DNA of 64,000 nucleotides from positions 2,248,996 to 2,312,995 of the forward strand of contig ONZJ01000002.1 of the NCBI GenBank assembly GCA_900313005.1, written 5' to 3'. Of this stretch, positions 45,874-53,357 are shown in pieces; the first letter of the stretch is position 1, and every line of letters begins with the position of its first letter. This DNA comes from Rhodobacteraceae bacterium EL129. Lineage in GTDB: Bacteria > Pseudomonadota > Alphaproteobacteria > Rhodobacterales > Rhodobacteraceae. The notes under the pieces are model-generated. The model was not told where the DNA came from. It searched no databases and saw nothing but the letters and a program-made list of their open reading frames with translations. Made by a program: the position numbers and the translations under genes.

Positions 45874-46090
45874 TGGCTTCCCTGCTCGCCTACCACCCTT
45901 CCCTGTTCTTTCAAATTCTTTCCCTGATATCCGGATATTTTTTCCCTGTTATTTTTAGAACAGGGAAACGTCCCTTAACGCACTGTAAACGCACCGGGAA
46001 TCCGGGCATTAATCTCCAATAATGGGTCAAATCAGCCCAAAATTGCAGATTTTCCCTGTTTTTTCCCTGTAAAACAGGGAAAACAGGCCT
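45874..46090. repeat. Cluster of CAGGGAA repeats and hairpins at the element's right end
   Basis: The unit TTCCCTG (CAGGGAA on the minus strand) occurs repeatedly on both strands. Two perfect inverted pairs: TTTCCCTGTT/AACAGGGAAA (45941-45950, 45959-45968) and TTTTCCCTGT/ACAGGGAAAA (46061-46070, 46074-46083). An ATATCCGGATAT palindrome lies at 45927-45938. No protein is supported. Possibly recombinase or replication-protein sites. The stretch from 45662 to 45873 contains nothing I can name. Confidence 0.6.
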
Positions 46091-46092
46091 GA

Positions 46093-46310
46093 GACCGGTT
46101 CGCTCTGGACTGCGTCCACCACCACTCAGTCTTCCTAAAACCCCAGACGCTTCCCACACCCTTAGTAGTGTTTATCTTTCCGTGAGTTACGGGACTAAAG
46201 AGCGCCTGAGACCCCAAGATTGGTCTCTGTTCAAGGCCAGTTTACAACAAATTCAGGGAAAGTCTCAGCGGGGCAAGTGCGTGTGAGGTCTTGGGCCGTT
46301 CACCTCGGCC
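46093..46310. repeat. Element end B with degenerate tRNA-Tyr 3' end
   Basis: Diverged copy of the region next to tRNA-Tyr (38221-38427). It opens with CCGGTTCG...CCACCACCACTCAG, which mirrors the T-arm and CCA end of the tRNA, then the shared blocks CTAAAAC, TAGTGTTT, TTTCCGTGAGTTACG, GATTGGTCTCTG, AGGGAAAGTCTCAGCGG, GCAAGTGCG and GTGAGGTCTTG. It stands in front of a recombinase fragment just as copy A does. Confidence 0.7.
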
Positions 46311-46481
46311 TCAACGATGCGGGAACCCGAGTAGTTTACGCTGATTTATCCATTCCAGCGGTAGATCGGGAATCTCGCGCAAGGCTTTTGCGCTTAGATG
46401 TGATGGTTGACGACCCTCGAGAATGGCCGTTGAGATGTCCGGGGCAAACCATGCGAGCGGCAGGACGCGGCTGACAGATCC
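46311..46481 (-). pseudogene. Fragment of a serine recombinase (C-terminal ~56 residues)
   Basis: Translates to GSVSRVLPLAWFAPDISTAI, LEGRQPSHLSAKALREIPDL, PLEWINQRKLLGF, aligning closely to the end of the intact recombinase at 38428 (GSVSRILPLAWLATDISTDI, LEGRQPPHLNATALRNLLEL, PLDWKEQRKILGY). The sequence upstream no longer matches, so the rest was deleted. It is divergent enough to come from a second element, not a recent duplication. Confidence 0.85.
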
Positions 46482-46697
46482 GCAGGAACATGACCGCGTC
46501 TGCACCGACCAACCGCAGGATGTCCACCAAGTGGGCTGCGACTGCAGCCTTGCAGGACAGTGTCTAATGTTGATCAAAGGCCGGTGATGGCGGTGCCTTT
46601 GCATTGTTTTTTTTGTGATATAGAAGAACCTATGAGCGTCTACTTTGCGATTTATTGTGGTTGTGCTGAGCGGCCTGAAGCCGCTCCATTGCAATGA

Positions 46698-46805
46698 TTA
46701 GAATTCTTCGACCACGATCTTGCCTTTGGCCTGGCCAGTCTCGACCAGCCTATGAGCTTCACGCATGTTGGCTGCGTTGATCGAAGACAGAACCTCGGAC
46801 ACGGT
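46698..46805 (-). pseudogene. Fragment of a zinc-less alcohol dehydrogenase / quinone oxidoreductase C-terminus
   Basis: About 35 codons ending at the TAA at 46698: STVSEVLSSINAANMREAHR then LVETGQAKGKIVVEEF, the classic C-terminal end of MDR-family oxidoreductases (EAHRLVE-GKIVV). No start and no catalytic part remain. It faces away from the LysR gene at 47018, as a target enzyme of such a regulator usually would. Confidence 0.7.
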
Positions 46806-46827
46806 GGATTGCCTTGGGACGTGCGCG

Positions 46828-46914
46828 CTATTCCAGCTCGTCAAGGATCTTCAGAAAAAACGCCCGCGTGCCGATTAGATCGCGTGTTCGTATTGTCATG
46901 TGATCTAGGTGCAT
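46828..46914 (-). pseudogene. N-terminal fragment of a glyoxalase/VOC gene
   Basis: 28 codons, ATG preceded by AGGAGG, encode MHLDHMTIRTRDLIGTRAFF LKILDELE and then a stop. This is the first beta-alpha unit of a VOC protein. The downstream part has been replaced by the dehydrogenase fragment, which marks a deletion junction between the two. Confidence 0.6.
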
Positions 46915-47017
46915 GGTGGCCTCCTTTCGTTGGCCCACATCTACCGCCTATGCTTGGGCCTAATAATTGGCTATTTTCATAATTGATAATTCGAAATTGC
47001 CGTATAATGAGGATCTG

Positions 47018-47905
47018 ATGCTGATCGAAAACCTCAAACTCTTCCTGCTGATCGTCGAAAGGGGTGGCCTCGCGGCCGCAGGTCGTGAGTTCGGACTGTC
47101 ACCTGCAACGGTCACAGGCCGGCTCGCCGCACTCGAAACGCATTATGGCACTCGCCTGCTCACGCGGACGACACGTTCGATCAGCCTGACAGACGAGGGT
47201 CGGGAACTGGTTATCGGCGCACGACGCATCCTGACGGAGACAGAAGAAACAGAGGCCCGGATCAGGTTGGGTGTTGAAAGAATTTCCGGAACTATTCACC
47301 TCAGTGCCACGAGTGATCTGGGACACAACCAGATTGCCCCGCTGCTGGACCAATTTATAGTAGAGCACCCGGGAATCACGATCGACCTGGTACTTAGCGA
47401 CGGCTATGTCGATTTGGTCGGACAAGGCATCGACCTGGCCTTACGATTTGGCGAGTTGTCAGACAGCACGATGAAATCGCGCAGGCTCGGGGTAAACCGT
47501 CGCATCGTCTGTGCTGCACCAGATTATCTGAAACTCAATGGAGCGCCTCTCCATCCCGATGATCTGGCCCGCCACAACTGTCTGATCATGCGCTTTGGAA
47601 CAAATACGGATCAGGATTGGGTGTTCTCCATTGGCGGGCAGATGCGGACGTGGCGGGTCTCCGGCAATCGCATTGCCAATGACGGCGGCCTGATCAGGAA
47701 GTGGTGCCTAAGTGCCCACGGCATTGCTCTGAAGTCCGAATGGGATGTGCGGGCCGATCTGGCGGCAGGCCGTCTTGTCGAAGTATTGGAAGAATTTGCG
47801 CCGGAGCCCAGCTCCCTTCAATTGATCTATCCTGCAGGTGCTGTGCAGCCGCGCAGAGTCCGTGCGTTGATGGACTACCTATCAGCGCAACTTGCCACGC
47901 GGTGA
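47018..47905 (+). CDS. LysR family transcriptional regulator
   Basis: 295 residues from ATG 47018 with GAGG 6 bases upstream; the frame is open to 46967 but the HTH starts right after this ATG (MLIENLKLFLLIVERGGLAA, AGREFGLSPATVTGRLAALE). The effector domain (IAPLLDQFIVEHPGITIDLV and onwards) is of the type with broad ligand range (CrgA/AaeR-like). Its divergent partner genes are only relics (46698-46914), so it may be an orphan regulator. Confidence 0.88.
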   Translation: MLIENLKLFLLIVERGGLAAAGREFGLSPATVTGRLAALETHYGTRLLTRTTRSISLTDEGRELVIGARRILTETEETEARIRLGVERISGTIHLSATSDLGHNQIAPLLDQFIVEHPGITIDLVLSDGYVDLVGQGIDLALRFGELSDSTMKSRRLGVNRRIVCAAPDYLKLNGAPLHPDDLARHNCLIMRFGTNTDQDWVFSIGGQMRTWRVSGNRIANDGGLIRKWCLSAHGIALKSEWDVRADLAAGRLVEVLEEFAPEPSSLQLIYPAGAVQPRRVRALMDYLSAQLATR

Positions 47906-48039
47906 AGGGCAATGTGACCTAAAGCCGCCGCTTATGGCCAGCGCGTTGCAAGCGTCTATACTGATCAATGCTGTACTCAGCAAAATTGTAAGAAAACAAC
48001 GACGTACAGACGCATCTGAAGTGCGTTTGGCAAACATGG

Positions 48040-49041
48040 TCAAGTGTTGAGTTCGCCGTGGATCAGATTTTCGCCCAAGAGCCGCTGTTCAAGGGTTCCA
48101 CGCGGAACAGACACACGGTCCAGGTATTCCCTGCGCATCGCAGCATCTTTCCGTGTAATTGCAATCGCGTCGTTTGCAGAGACTGCGACAAATTTAACGG
48201 ATTGACCCGCGCGGGATTGGACCAACCTGTCAATATCGCAAGAAATCACCGTCGCTATCTTGGGATACCCACCGGTGGTTTGATGATCCGCCAGCAAGAT
48301 TGTCGCCCCCCCGTCACCAGAGACCTGAACCGACCCTCGGACAATGGGTTCAGATGGTATCGACAACGCAGCATTCAAGGCAAGCTTGGGTCCAGTCAGG
48401 CGCATACCCATGCGGTCATAAGCATCTGTCAGGGTGTAGGGTTCCGATACAAACTTGTGTGATGCACCCTTTTGGAAATGCCCATCTTGAGGGCCAATCA
48501 CGACGCGAATGGGTTCGTTCCCGATGTCGCTAAACATCGGAATTGCACCGATCCGGTCAGGGCATGTTCGCGCATCCCGTACAATCAACATTTGACCAGA
48601 CCTGATTGCGCCCCCGCCAAAGCCCGAGCTGGCATGGGTTGCGCTGTGACCCAGCCATGTATCAGCGTCGAGCTCACCCGCAAATGCGAGATATGCCCAA
48701 CTGCCAGACGCGCCTGCTCGGATGGACAGTTTTTCGCCTTGTCTCAGGGTCAGGACACACCATGAGCCGCCCTTCTGACCGCCGTGATCAACACTGAAAT
48801 CACCCCCCGTCACTGCAAGCGAGACGTTTCCCTCGCGGCATTCGAGTTGCACGCCGCCCAATGAGATTTCCACACAGGTTTGTTCCGCAAGATTGCCCAA
48901 GGCCCTATGCGCTGCTGCAAACGAGAGCCTGTCCATCGGCCCCGATGGGGAAACACCATATCGCATATGGCCGGGTCTGCCTGAATCCTGAAATGTGACC
49001 AATGGACCGGCAAAGCTGACCCTAAGTTTCGCATCAACCAT
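48040..49041 (-). CDS. pxpC: 5-oxoprolinase subunit C (biotin-dependent carboxyltransferase-like, KipA)
   Basis: 333 residues of the allophanate hydrolase subunit 2 / AHS2 fold. FQDSGRPGHMRYGVSPSGPMDRLSFAAAHRALGN is the family N-terminus; YTLTDAYDRMGMRLTGPKL and VQVSGDGGATILLADHQTTGGYPKIATVI follow. Works with PxpB and PxpA to open 5-oxoproline with ATP to glutamate. Its start overlaps the PxpB stop (8 bases). Last gene of the pxpABC operon. Confidence 0.9.
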   Translation of the reverse strand: MVDAKLRVSFAGPLVTFQDSGRPGHMRYGVSPSGPMDRLSFAAAHRALGNLAEQTCVEISLGGVQLECREGNVSLAVTGGDFSVDHGGQKGGSWCVLTLRQGEKLSIRAGASGSWAYLAFAGELDADTWLGHSATHASSGFGGGAIRSGQMLIVRDARTCPDRIGAIPMFSDIGNEPIRVVIGPQDGHFQKGASHKFVSEPYTLTDAYDRMGMRLTGPKLALNAALSIPSEPIVRGSVQVSGDGGATILLADHQTTGGYPKIATVISCDIDRLVQSRAGQSVKFVAVSANDAIAITRKDAAMRREYLDRVSVPRGTLEQRLLGENLIHGELNT

Positions 49042-49723
49042 GTACGGTCTCTCTCGTCAGCCTATCGAAGGATGTCAGATCAATGCGTTCAAACTGCACG
49101 CGGTCATTCAAATCAAACCGGAACGGTTGGTCTGGATCTCCCGTTAGTGTTTGAACGGTTGAACGCCCAATGATTGACCAGCCCGTTGGCATCACCAATG
49201 TGGTGATCAGGCATTGTGGGCCGGCGATGATCACACTGCACGCAGGAATGTCGCGCACGGGCGTCGGTTTGCGTGGCACCTGAATGGGCCCTGGCACACC
49301 CGCCATATAGGCAAATCCCGGCGCGAACCCATACATCATCACCCGGTACTCCCCGCTGAGATGGACGTTGATGACCGCCTCTTCGCTCATCCCGGACGTC
49401 TGCGCGACGGCGGGCAAATCAGGACAGAATGGCGCCTCATAGCATATCGGAACCCTATGAGTTGTGCCTTGTCGGGACGCGGGGACCAGTTGCTTCAACT
49501 TGGCACGAACATCAGCCTCAATTGTCGCGTGGTCGCTCACCATCGGGTCAAAATCCACCAACAGGTTCACCAGAGCCGGGACAATTTCAATCATGCCGTC
49601 TGGCGGCGCATCTGACAAGGCTTGGTCCAGAGCCAGCACCAAATCATGTGCCTCATCGTTCAGTTCTGTTGAAAACTGGACCAGCAGAGCGTGATCTGCA
49701 ATTGCGGTAAATTTAGCCTTCAT
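49034..49723 (-). CDS. pxpB: 5-oxoprolinase subunit B (KipI-like)
   Basis: 229 residues from MKAKFTAIADHALLVQFSTE; the frame is open to 49774 but lies over pxpA. AHS1-fold motifs: GYRVMMYGFAPGFAYMAGVP-like (here EYRVMMYGFAPGFAYMAGVP), RKPTPVRDIPACSVIIAGPQ and PTGWSIIGRSTVQTL. It is the ATP-binding partner of PxpC. The start overlaps pxpA by 11 bases. Confidence 0.9.
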   Translation of the reverse strand: MKAKFTAIADHALLVQFSTELNDEAHDLVLALDQALSDAPPDGMIEIVPALVNLLVDFDPMVSDHATIEADVRAKLKQLVPASRQGTTHRVPICYEAPFCPDLPAVAQTSGMSEEAVINVHLSGEYRVMMYGFAPGFAYMAGVPGPIQVPRKPTPVRDIPACSVIIAGPQCLITTLVMPTGWSIIGRSTVQTLTGDPDQPFRFDLNDRVQFERIDLTSFDRLTRETVHG

Positions 49724-50492
49724 CACGCGCTTGTCCGTTGCAAAACCCTTTGATTTCAAATCCCTGCTCGCCAAGGCGTTGGCGAATAAAGTGCGTCATC
49801 GCGACGGCACCAGCCGTGTCTCCATGGACACAGATAGAATGGGCATTCAACGGAATCGGGTCACCGTCAATCACTGGCATATGTCCGGTTTCAAGGAATG
49901 AAATCAGACGCTCTACGGCCGCTCCGGCATCATGAATCATCGCTCCGTCTTGTCCACGCGGGACAAGCTGCCCGGTTGAAAGATACCCCCGATCAGCAAA
50001 AATCTCGGAATATACAGGAACGCCTGCATCGCGGGCCGTATGTTCCATCACGGTTCCGGAAATCGCCAGGATCGAAAGGCTCGGATTGATGCATTTAACA
50101 GCTTTGGTGATCGCGCTGGCCACCTGGCGGTCCCGCGCGGCAAGGTTGCCCAGCGCGCCGTGGGGTTTGACATATTCAACCGCAACACCAACCTGAGCCG
50201 CAATCCCGACCAGCGCGCCTATCTGTGCGGCACACATCCGTCCGATTTCATCCGGCGTCATCGGAAGCACACGGCGCCCGAAGCCTTCTCGATCAGCAAA
50301 GCCGGGATGGGCACCGACGCATACTGCGTTTTCTTTGGCCAGTTTGAGGGTCTTGTACATGGTTTCGGGATCGCTGGCGTGACCCCCACATGCGATGTTG
50401 GCCGAGGACACAAGGCGCAACATCTCGGCATCATTGCCCATCGTCCAAGGGCCGAAGCCTTCTCCAAGATCAGAATTCAGGTCAATTCGCAT
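49713..50492 (-). CDS. pxpA: 5-oxoprolinase subunit A (LamB/YcsF family)
   Basis: 259 residues from MRIDLNSDLGEGFGPWTMGN; a GTG two codons upstream is possible. LamB/YcsF motifs: DLNSDLGEGFG, SSANIACGGHASDPETM, VGAHPGFADREGFGRR, EYVKPHGALGNLA, FADRGYLSTGQLVPR and SICVHGDTAGAV. First gene of pxpABC. 5-Oxoprolinase repairs pyroglutamate formed from glutamine or glutathione turnover; next to a methylamine-type operon it might act on a related lactam. Confidence 0.92.
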   Translation of the reverse strand: MRIDLNSDLGEGFGPWTMGNDAEMLRLVSSANIACGGHASDPETMYKTLKLAKENAVCVGAHPGFADREGFGRRVLPMTPDEIGRMCAAQIGALVGIAAQVGVAVEYVKPHGALGNLAARDRQVASAITKAVKCINPSLSILAISGTVMEHTARDAGVPVYSEIFADRGYLSTGQLVPRGQDGAMIHDAGAAVERLISFLETGHMPVIDGDPIPLNAHSICVHGDTAGAVAMTHFIRQRLGEQGFEIKGFCNGQARDEG

Positions 50493-50699
50493 GATCACCG
50501 CCTTGATGTTCAGATCTCAAACTATTCGCCTCCCCGCGACATCAAACAGGAATACGCCCTTATTGATACAGGTTATGCCATGGCTGGCGAGGGGCAGAAC
50601 GTGACACTTGATTGAGAAGGATTCACCATCTTTGCCGAGTAATTGAATTTTCTCCATCACCTTTATCGGTTTTAGTGGTGCCATAGAACAGGAGGTCGA

Positions 50700-52205
50700 A
50701 TGGTTCGACGCGCCACCAGACAGTTCTCTGGTCCACAAGACCCGCACAGCGGCACCCGGCCCGAGGTTCCCGCCGGAGGGCGGTTTTGCCCGTTGTCAGA
50801 CGCCGAGCTTGCGAAGATTACGGATCATGCGTTTGATATCCTGTCAACGATTGGCATGTCCGGTTTGCCACCTGATGCGACCAAGCGCGCCCTGGATCAG
50901 GGGGCGAGGTTGCGAGAGGACGGGCGCATCTGCTTTGACCCAAGCATGGTCCGAGAGGCCTGCAACCGCGCGCCGGGTACTGTGCATCTGCCGGGATTTA
51001 CACCCGATCGCAACCTGACCATTGGCAAGGGTCACGTGCATATCGGCACCGGAGGGGCGGCGGTTCAGGTGCTGGATGCCAAGACCGAGGCTTACCGGGA
51101 CAGTACGCTACAAGACCTGCACAATCTGATGCGCGTCCTGGACGCATCCCCGAACATCCATTACGGTGTACGGCCCGTCGTGGCGCGCGATCTGGAAGAC
51201 CCGCTTGAACTCGACTTCAACACGGCTTTTGCCTGCATGAAAGCCACGTCAAAGCCAATCGGTGTCAGCTTTTGTGACGCCTCCCATGTGCGCCCTGTCA
51301 TTAATATGTTTGACATGGCTTTGGGCGGCGCAGGGGCCTTTCAAGATACGCCGTTTTGCATGGCGGTTATCGTGCATGTTGTGCCACCCTTGGCCTATGC
51401 CCCAGAAGGCATCGCCATGCTGGAAGAGGCGGTGAACGCAGGCATGACCCCTCAGATTTGCTCGGCCGGACAGGCCGGGGCAACGAGCCCTGTGACTTTG
51501 GCCGGGGCTCTTGCGCAGGGACTGGCTGAGTGTCTCGCCGGATTGATGGTTGTGGATGCGATCAAACCAGGCGCACCTTGTATCTATGCCTTTATGCCGT
51601 TTATCTCAGACCTGCGGACCGGCGCTATGAGCGGCGGCGGAGGCGAAGCCGCCATTGCAAATGCAGCGGCAGCACAATTGCTGGCCTATATCGGCCTGCC
51701 CTCAACCGTCTCGGCGGGGATGACAGATTCCAAACTTGTGGATGCACAGGCCGGGTACGAAAAGGGCTATACGGTTGCCCTTGCGGCGCAGGCCGGTGCT
51801 GACATGATCAACCTCTCTGTGGGTATGCTCGGGTCCATCATGGTGGCCAGCCCCGAGGCTATGGTGATTGACGATGACATGTGCGGCGCGATCCTGCGTT
51901 CGGTTCACGGGATCGAGGTGTCAGATGCAACGCTGGATCTGGATGCAGTGGAACGTGTTGCTACCCAGGACGGGCATTATCTGGGCGAGGCAGAAACCCT
52001 GAAACGCATGAAGACCGATTACGTTTACCCGGCGCTTGCTGACCGTCAAAGTGTCGATGATTGGCTGGATGCCGGAGGGGCGTCCATCTGGGACCGGGCC
52101 AAAACCCGGGTGTCCGATATCTTGGAAGGGCCAGCACCCAGTCATTTAGCTCCTGATGTCGAAGCCGAAATGCGCGCCAAATACCCCATCCGCCTTTTAT
52201 CCTGA
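50700..52205 (+). CDS. MttB family methyltransferase, non-pyrrolysine
   Basis: 501 residues of the trimethylamine methyltransferase family: PLSDAELAKITDHAFDILSTIG near the N-terminus, then a TIM barrel with PLELDFNTAFACMKATSKPIGVSF, AGQAGATSPVTLAGALAQGLAE, SDLRTGAMSGGGGEAAIANA and AAQLLAYIGLPS. There is no in-frame TAG, so it belongs to the pyrrolysine-free MtgB/MtpB-like group, which demethylate betaines or related quaternary amines. No corrinoid protein gene is adjacent, which is odd for the type. First gene of a plus-strand operon divergent from pxpABC. Confidence 0.87.
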   Translation: MVRRATRQFSGPQDPHSGTRPEVPAGGRFCPLSDAELAKITDHAFDILSTIGMSGLPPDATKRALDQGARLREDGRICFDPSMVREACNRAPGTVHLPGFTPDRNLTIGKGHVHIGTGGAAVQVLDAKTEAYRDSTLQDLHNLMRVLDASPNIHYGVRPVVARDLEDPLELDFNTAFACMKATSKPIGVSFCDASHVRPVINMFDMALGGAGAFQDTPFCMAVIVHVVPPLAYAPEGIAMLEEAVNAGMTPQICSAGQAGATSPVTLAGALAQGLAECLAGLMVVDAIKPGAPCIYAFMPFISDLRTGAMSGGGGEAAIANAAAAQLLAYIGLPSTVSAGMTDSKLVDAQAGYEKGYTVALAAQAGADMINLSVGMLGSIMVASPEAMVIDDDMCGAILRSVHGIEVSDATLDLDAVERVATQDGHYLGEAETLKRMKTDYVYPALADRQSVDDWLDAGGASIWDRAKTRVSDILEGPAPSHLAPDVEAEMRAKYPIRLLS

Positions 52206-52216
52206 GAGGAGAAGCC

Positions 52217-52660
52217 ATGCATGTCTTCCGCAGTATGATCATCGACGCCCCGATTGATACCGTCTGGGCTGCGGTGCGCGATTTCGACGGGGTGTCCAAT
52301 TGGAACCCCGGCGTCACCAAGGCAACGCTTGAGACAGGAGCACCCACCGCAACGGGGACGATCCGGCGTTTGGACATTGCCGATGGAAGCGTTTTCCGCG
52401 AAACGCTGCTGGCTCATTCGGACCGCGACCACTTCTACACATACGATATTCTGGACTGCCCTTTGCCCGTGACAGGGTACATCTCGACCCATCGTTTCAT
52501 TCCCATCACGCACAGCCGTCAAACCTTGGGCATCTGGGAAAGCTGGTTCGACTGTAGTGCCGAAGATGCAGCCGAAATGGAGCAGATCGTGGGCGATGCC
52601 ATTTATATTGGCGGTATGACCGGATTGAACGATACTCTGAAGGAGAATGGCAATGGTTGA
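52217..52660 (+). CDS. SRPBCC family protein
   Basis: 147 residues with a START/Bet v1-like fold: MHVFRSMIIDAPIDTVWAAV, RDFDGVSNWNPGVTKATLET, then FRETLLAHSDRDHFYTYDIL and ESWFDCSAEDAAEMEQIVGD. This resembles the polyketide-cyclase-like SRPBCC group that binds hydrophobic ligands. GAGGAG precedes it, 11 bases after mttB. Its role in the operon is unknown. Confidence 0.82.
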   Translation: MHVFRSMIIDAPIDTVWAAVRDFDGVSNWNPGVTKATLETGAPTATGTIRRLDIADGSVFRETLLAHSDRDHFYTYDILDCPLPVTGYISTHRFIPITHSRQTLGIWESWFDCSAEDAAEMEQIVGDAIYIGGMTGLNDTLKENGNG

Positions 52661-53357
52661 TACACTGGCCCCACGCGCAGTGATCGGTGTCATGACACCA
52701 GCAATGAACACTGTGGTGCAACCTGAATTCGAATTGTTGCGCCCTGAAGGCGTGACCAACCAGATGCAGCGCTTTCGATTGGGCGGCGATGCGATTTCGG
52801 ATGACTTGCCCGATGAGGCGGAGAAACTGATGGATTGTAATCCGGTGGCGATCGCGGTTGGGCTGACAACCGATGCGGGTCCCGGCGGACCGGATAAGCT
52901 GAAGGCGCGTTGTGCGGATATCTCGGAACAGGTGGGCATCCCGGTGCTCGGGGCGTCACAGGCCGACTACGCAGCGTTGGAGGTACTGGGCGCGACGCGG
53001 GTGGGCATTGTGACCCCCTTCAATGCCGAGATTGACGCCGTGGTGAAAGCCAACACTGAGGCCGCAGGGTTTGATGTGGTCGCGATCAAGGGCACCCAGG
53101 CGCCCTCACTTCCTGAGATTTGTGAAACCCCGCTTGATGATATCCGCGCGGTCTTTGCGCAGGTGGCTGCATCTGATTGCGATGTGATCCTGCAGGTTGG
53201 AACGGCGCTCCCGGTTGTGGCGTTGATTGCCGAGTTGGAAGCAGTCCACGGCAAACCCATCGTCGCCTGCAACGCTGCCGTCTATTGGCAGACCTTGCGG
53301 CAAGTTGGCATCTCGGACTCGATCACCGGGTTTGGCAGGTTACTGGAAACACATTAA
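52653..53357 (+). CDS. Asp/Glu racemase superfamily (maleate isomerase/AMDase-like) protein
   Basis: 234 residues from ATG 52653, AGGAG 7 bases upstream; ATG 52647 is too close to that site. Two Rossmann-like halves: GVMTPAMNTVVQPEFELLRP and VGIVTPFNAEIDAVVKANTE. The second catalytic cysteine is present (KPIVACNAAVYWQTLRQ), but the first is replaced: where maleate isomerases have a Cys after the second strand, this protein reads VAIAVGLTTDAGPGG. That loss may change the chemistry to a decarboxylase or isomerase of one-base type. It overlaps the SRPBCC stop and the next start. Confidence 0.8.
   Translation: MVDTLAPRAVIGVMTPAMNTVVQPEFELLRPEGVTNQMQRFRLGGDAISDDLPDEAEKLMDCNPVAIAVGLTTDAGPGGPDKLKARCADISEQVGIPVLGASQADYAALEVLGATRVGIVTPFNAEIDAVVKANTEAAGFDVVAIKGTQAPSLPEICETPLDDIRAVFAQVAASDCDVILQVGTALPVVALIAELEAVHGKPIVACNAAVYWQTLRQVGISDSITGFGRLLETH

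Noticed and set aside
45874..46090. CRISPR array
   Set aside because: Repeats are about 7-10 bases, irregularly spaced and on both strands; no cas genes in the window.
50700..52205. Pyrrolysine-containing MttB
   Set aside because: No in-frame TAG in the gene; length and alignment fit the pyrrolysine-free group.
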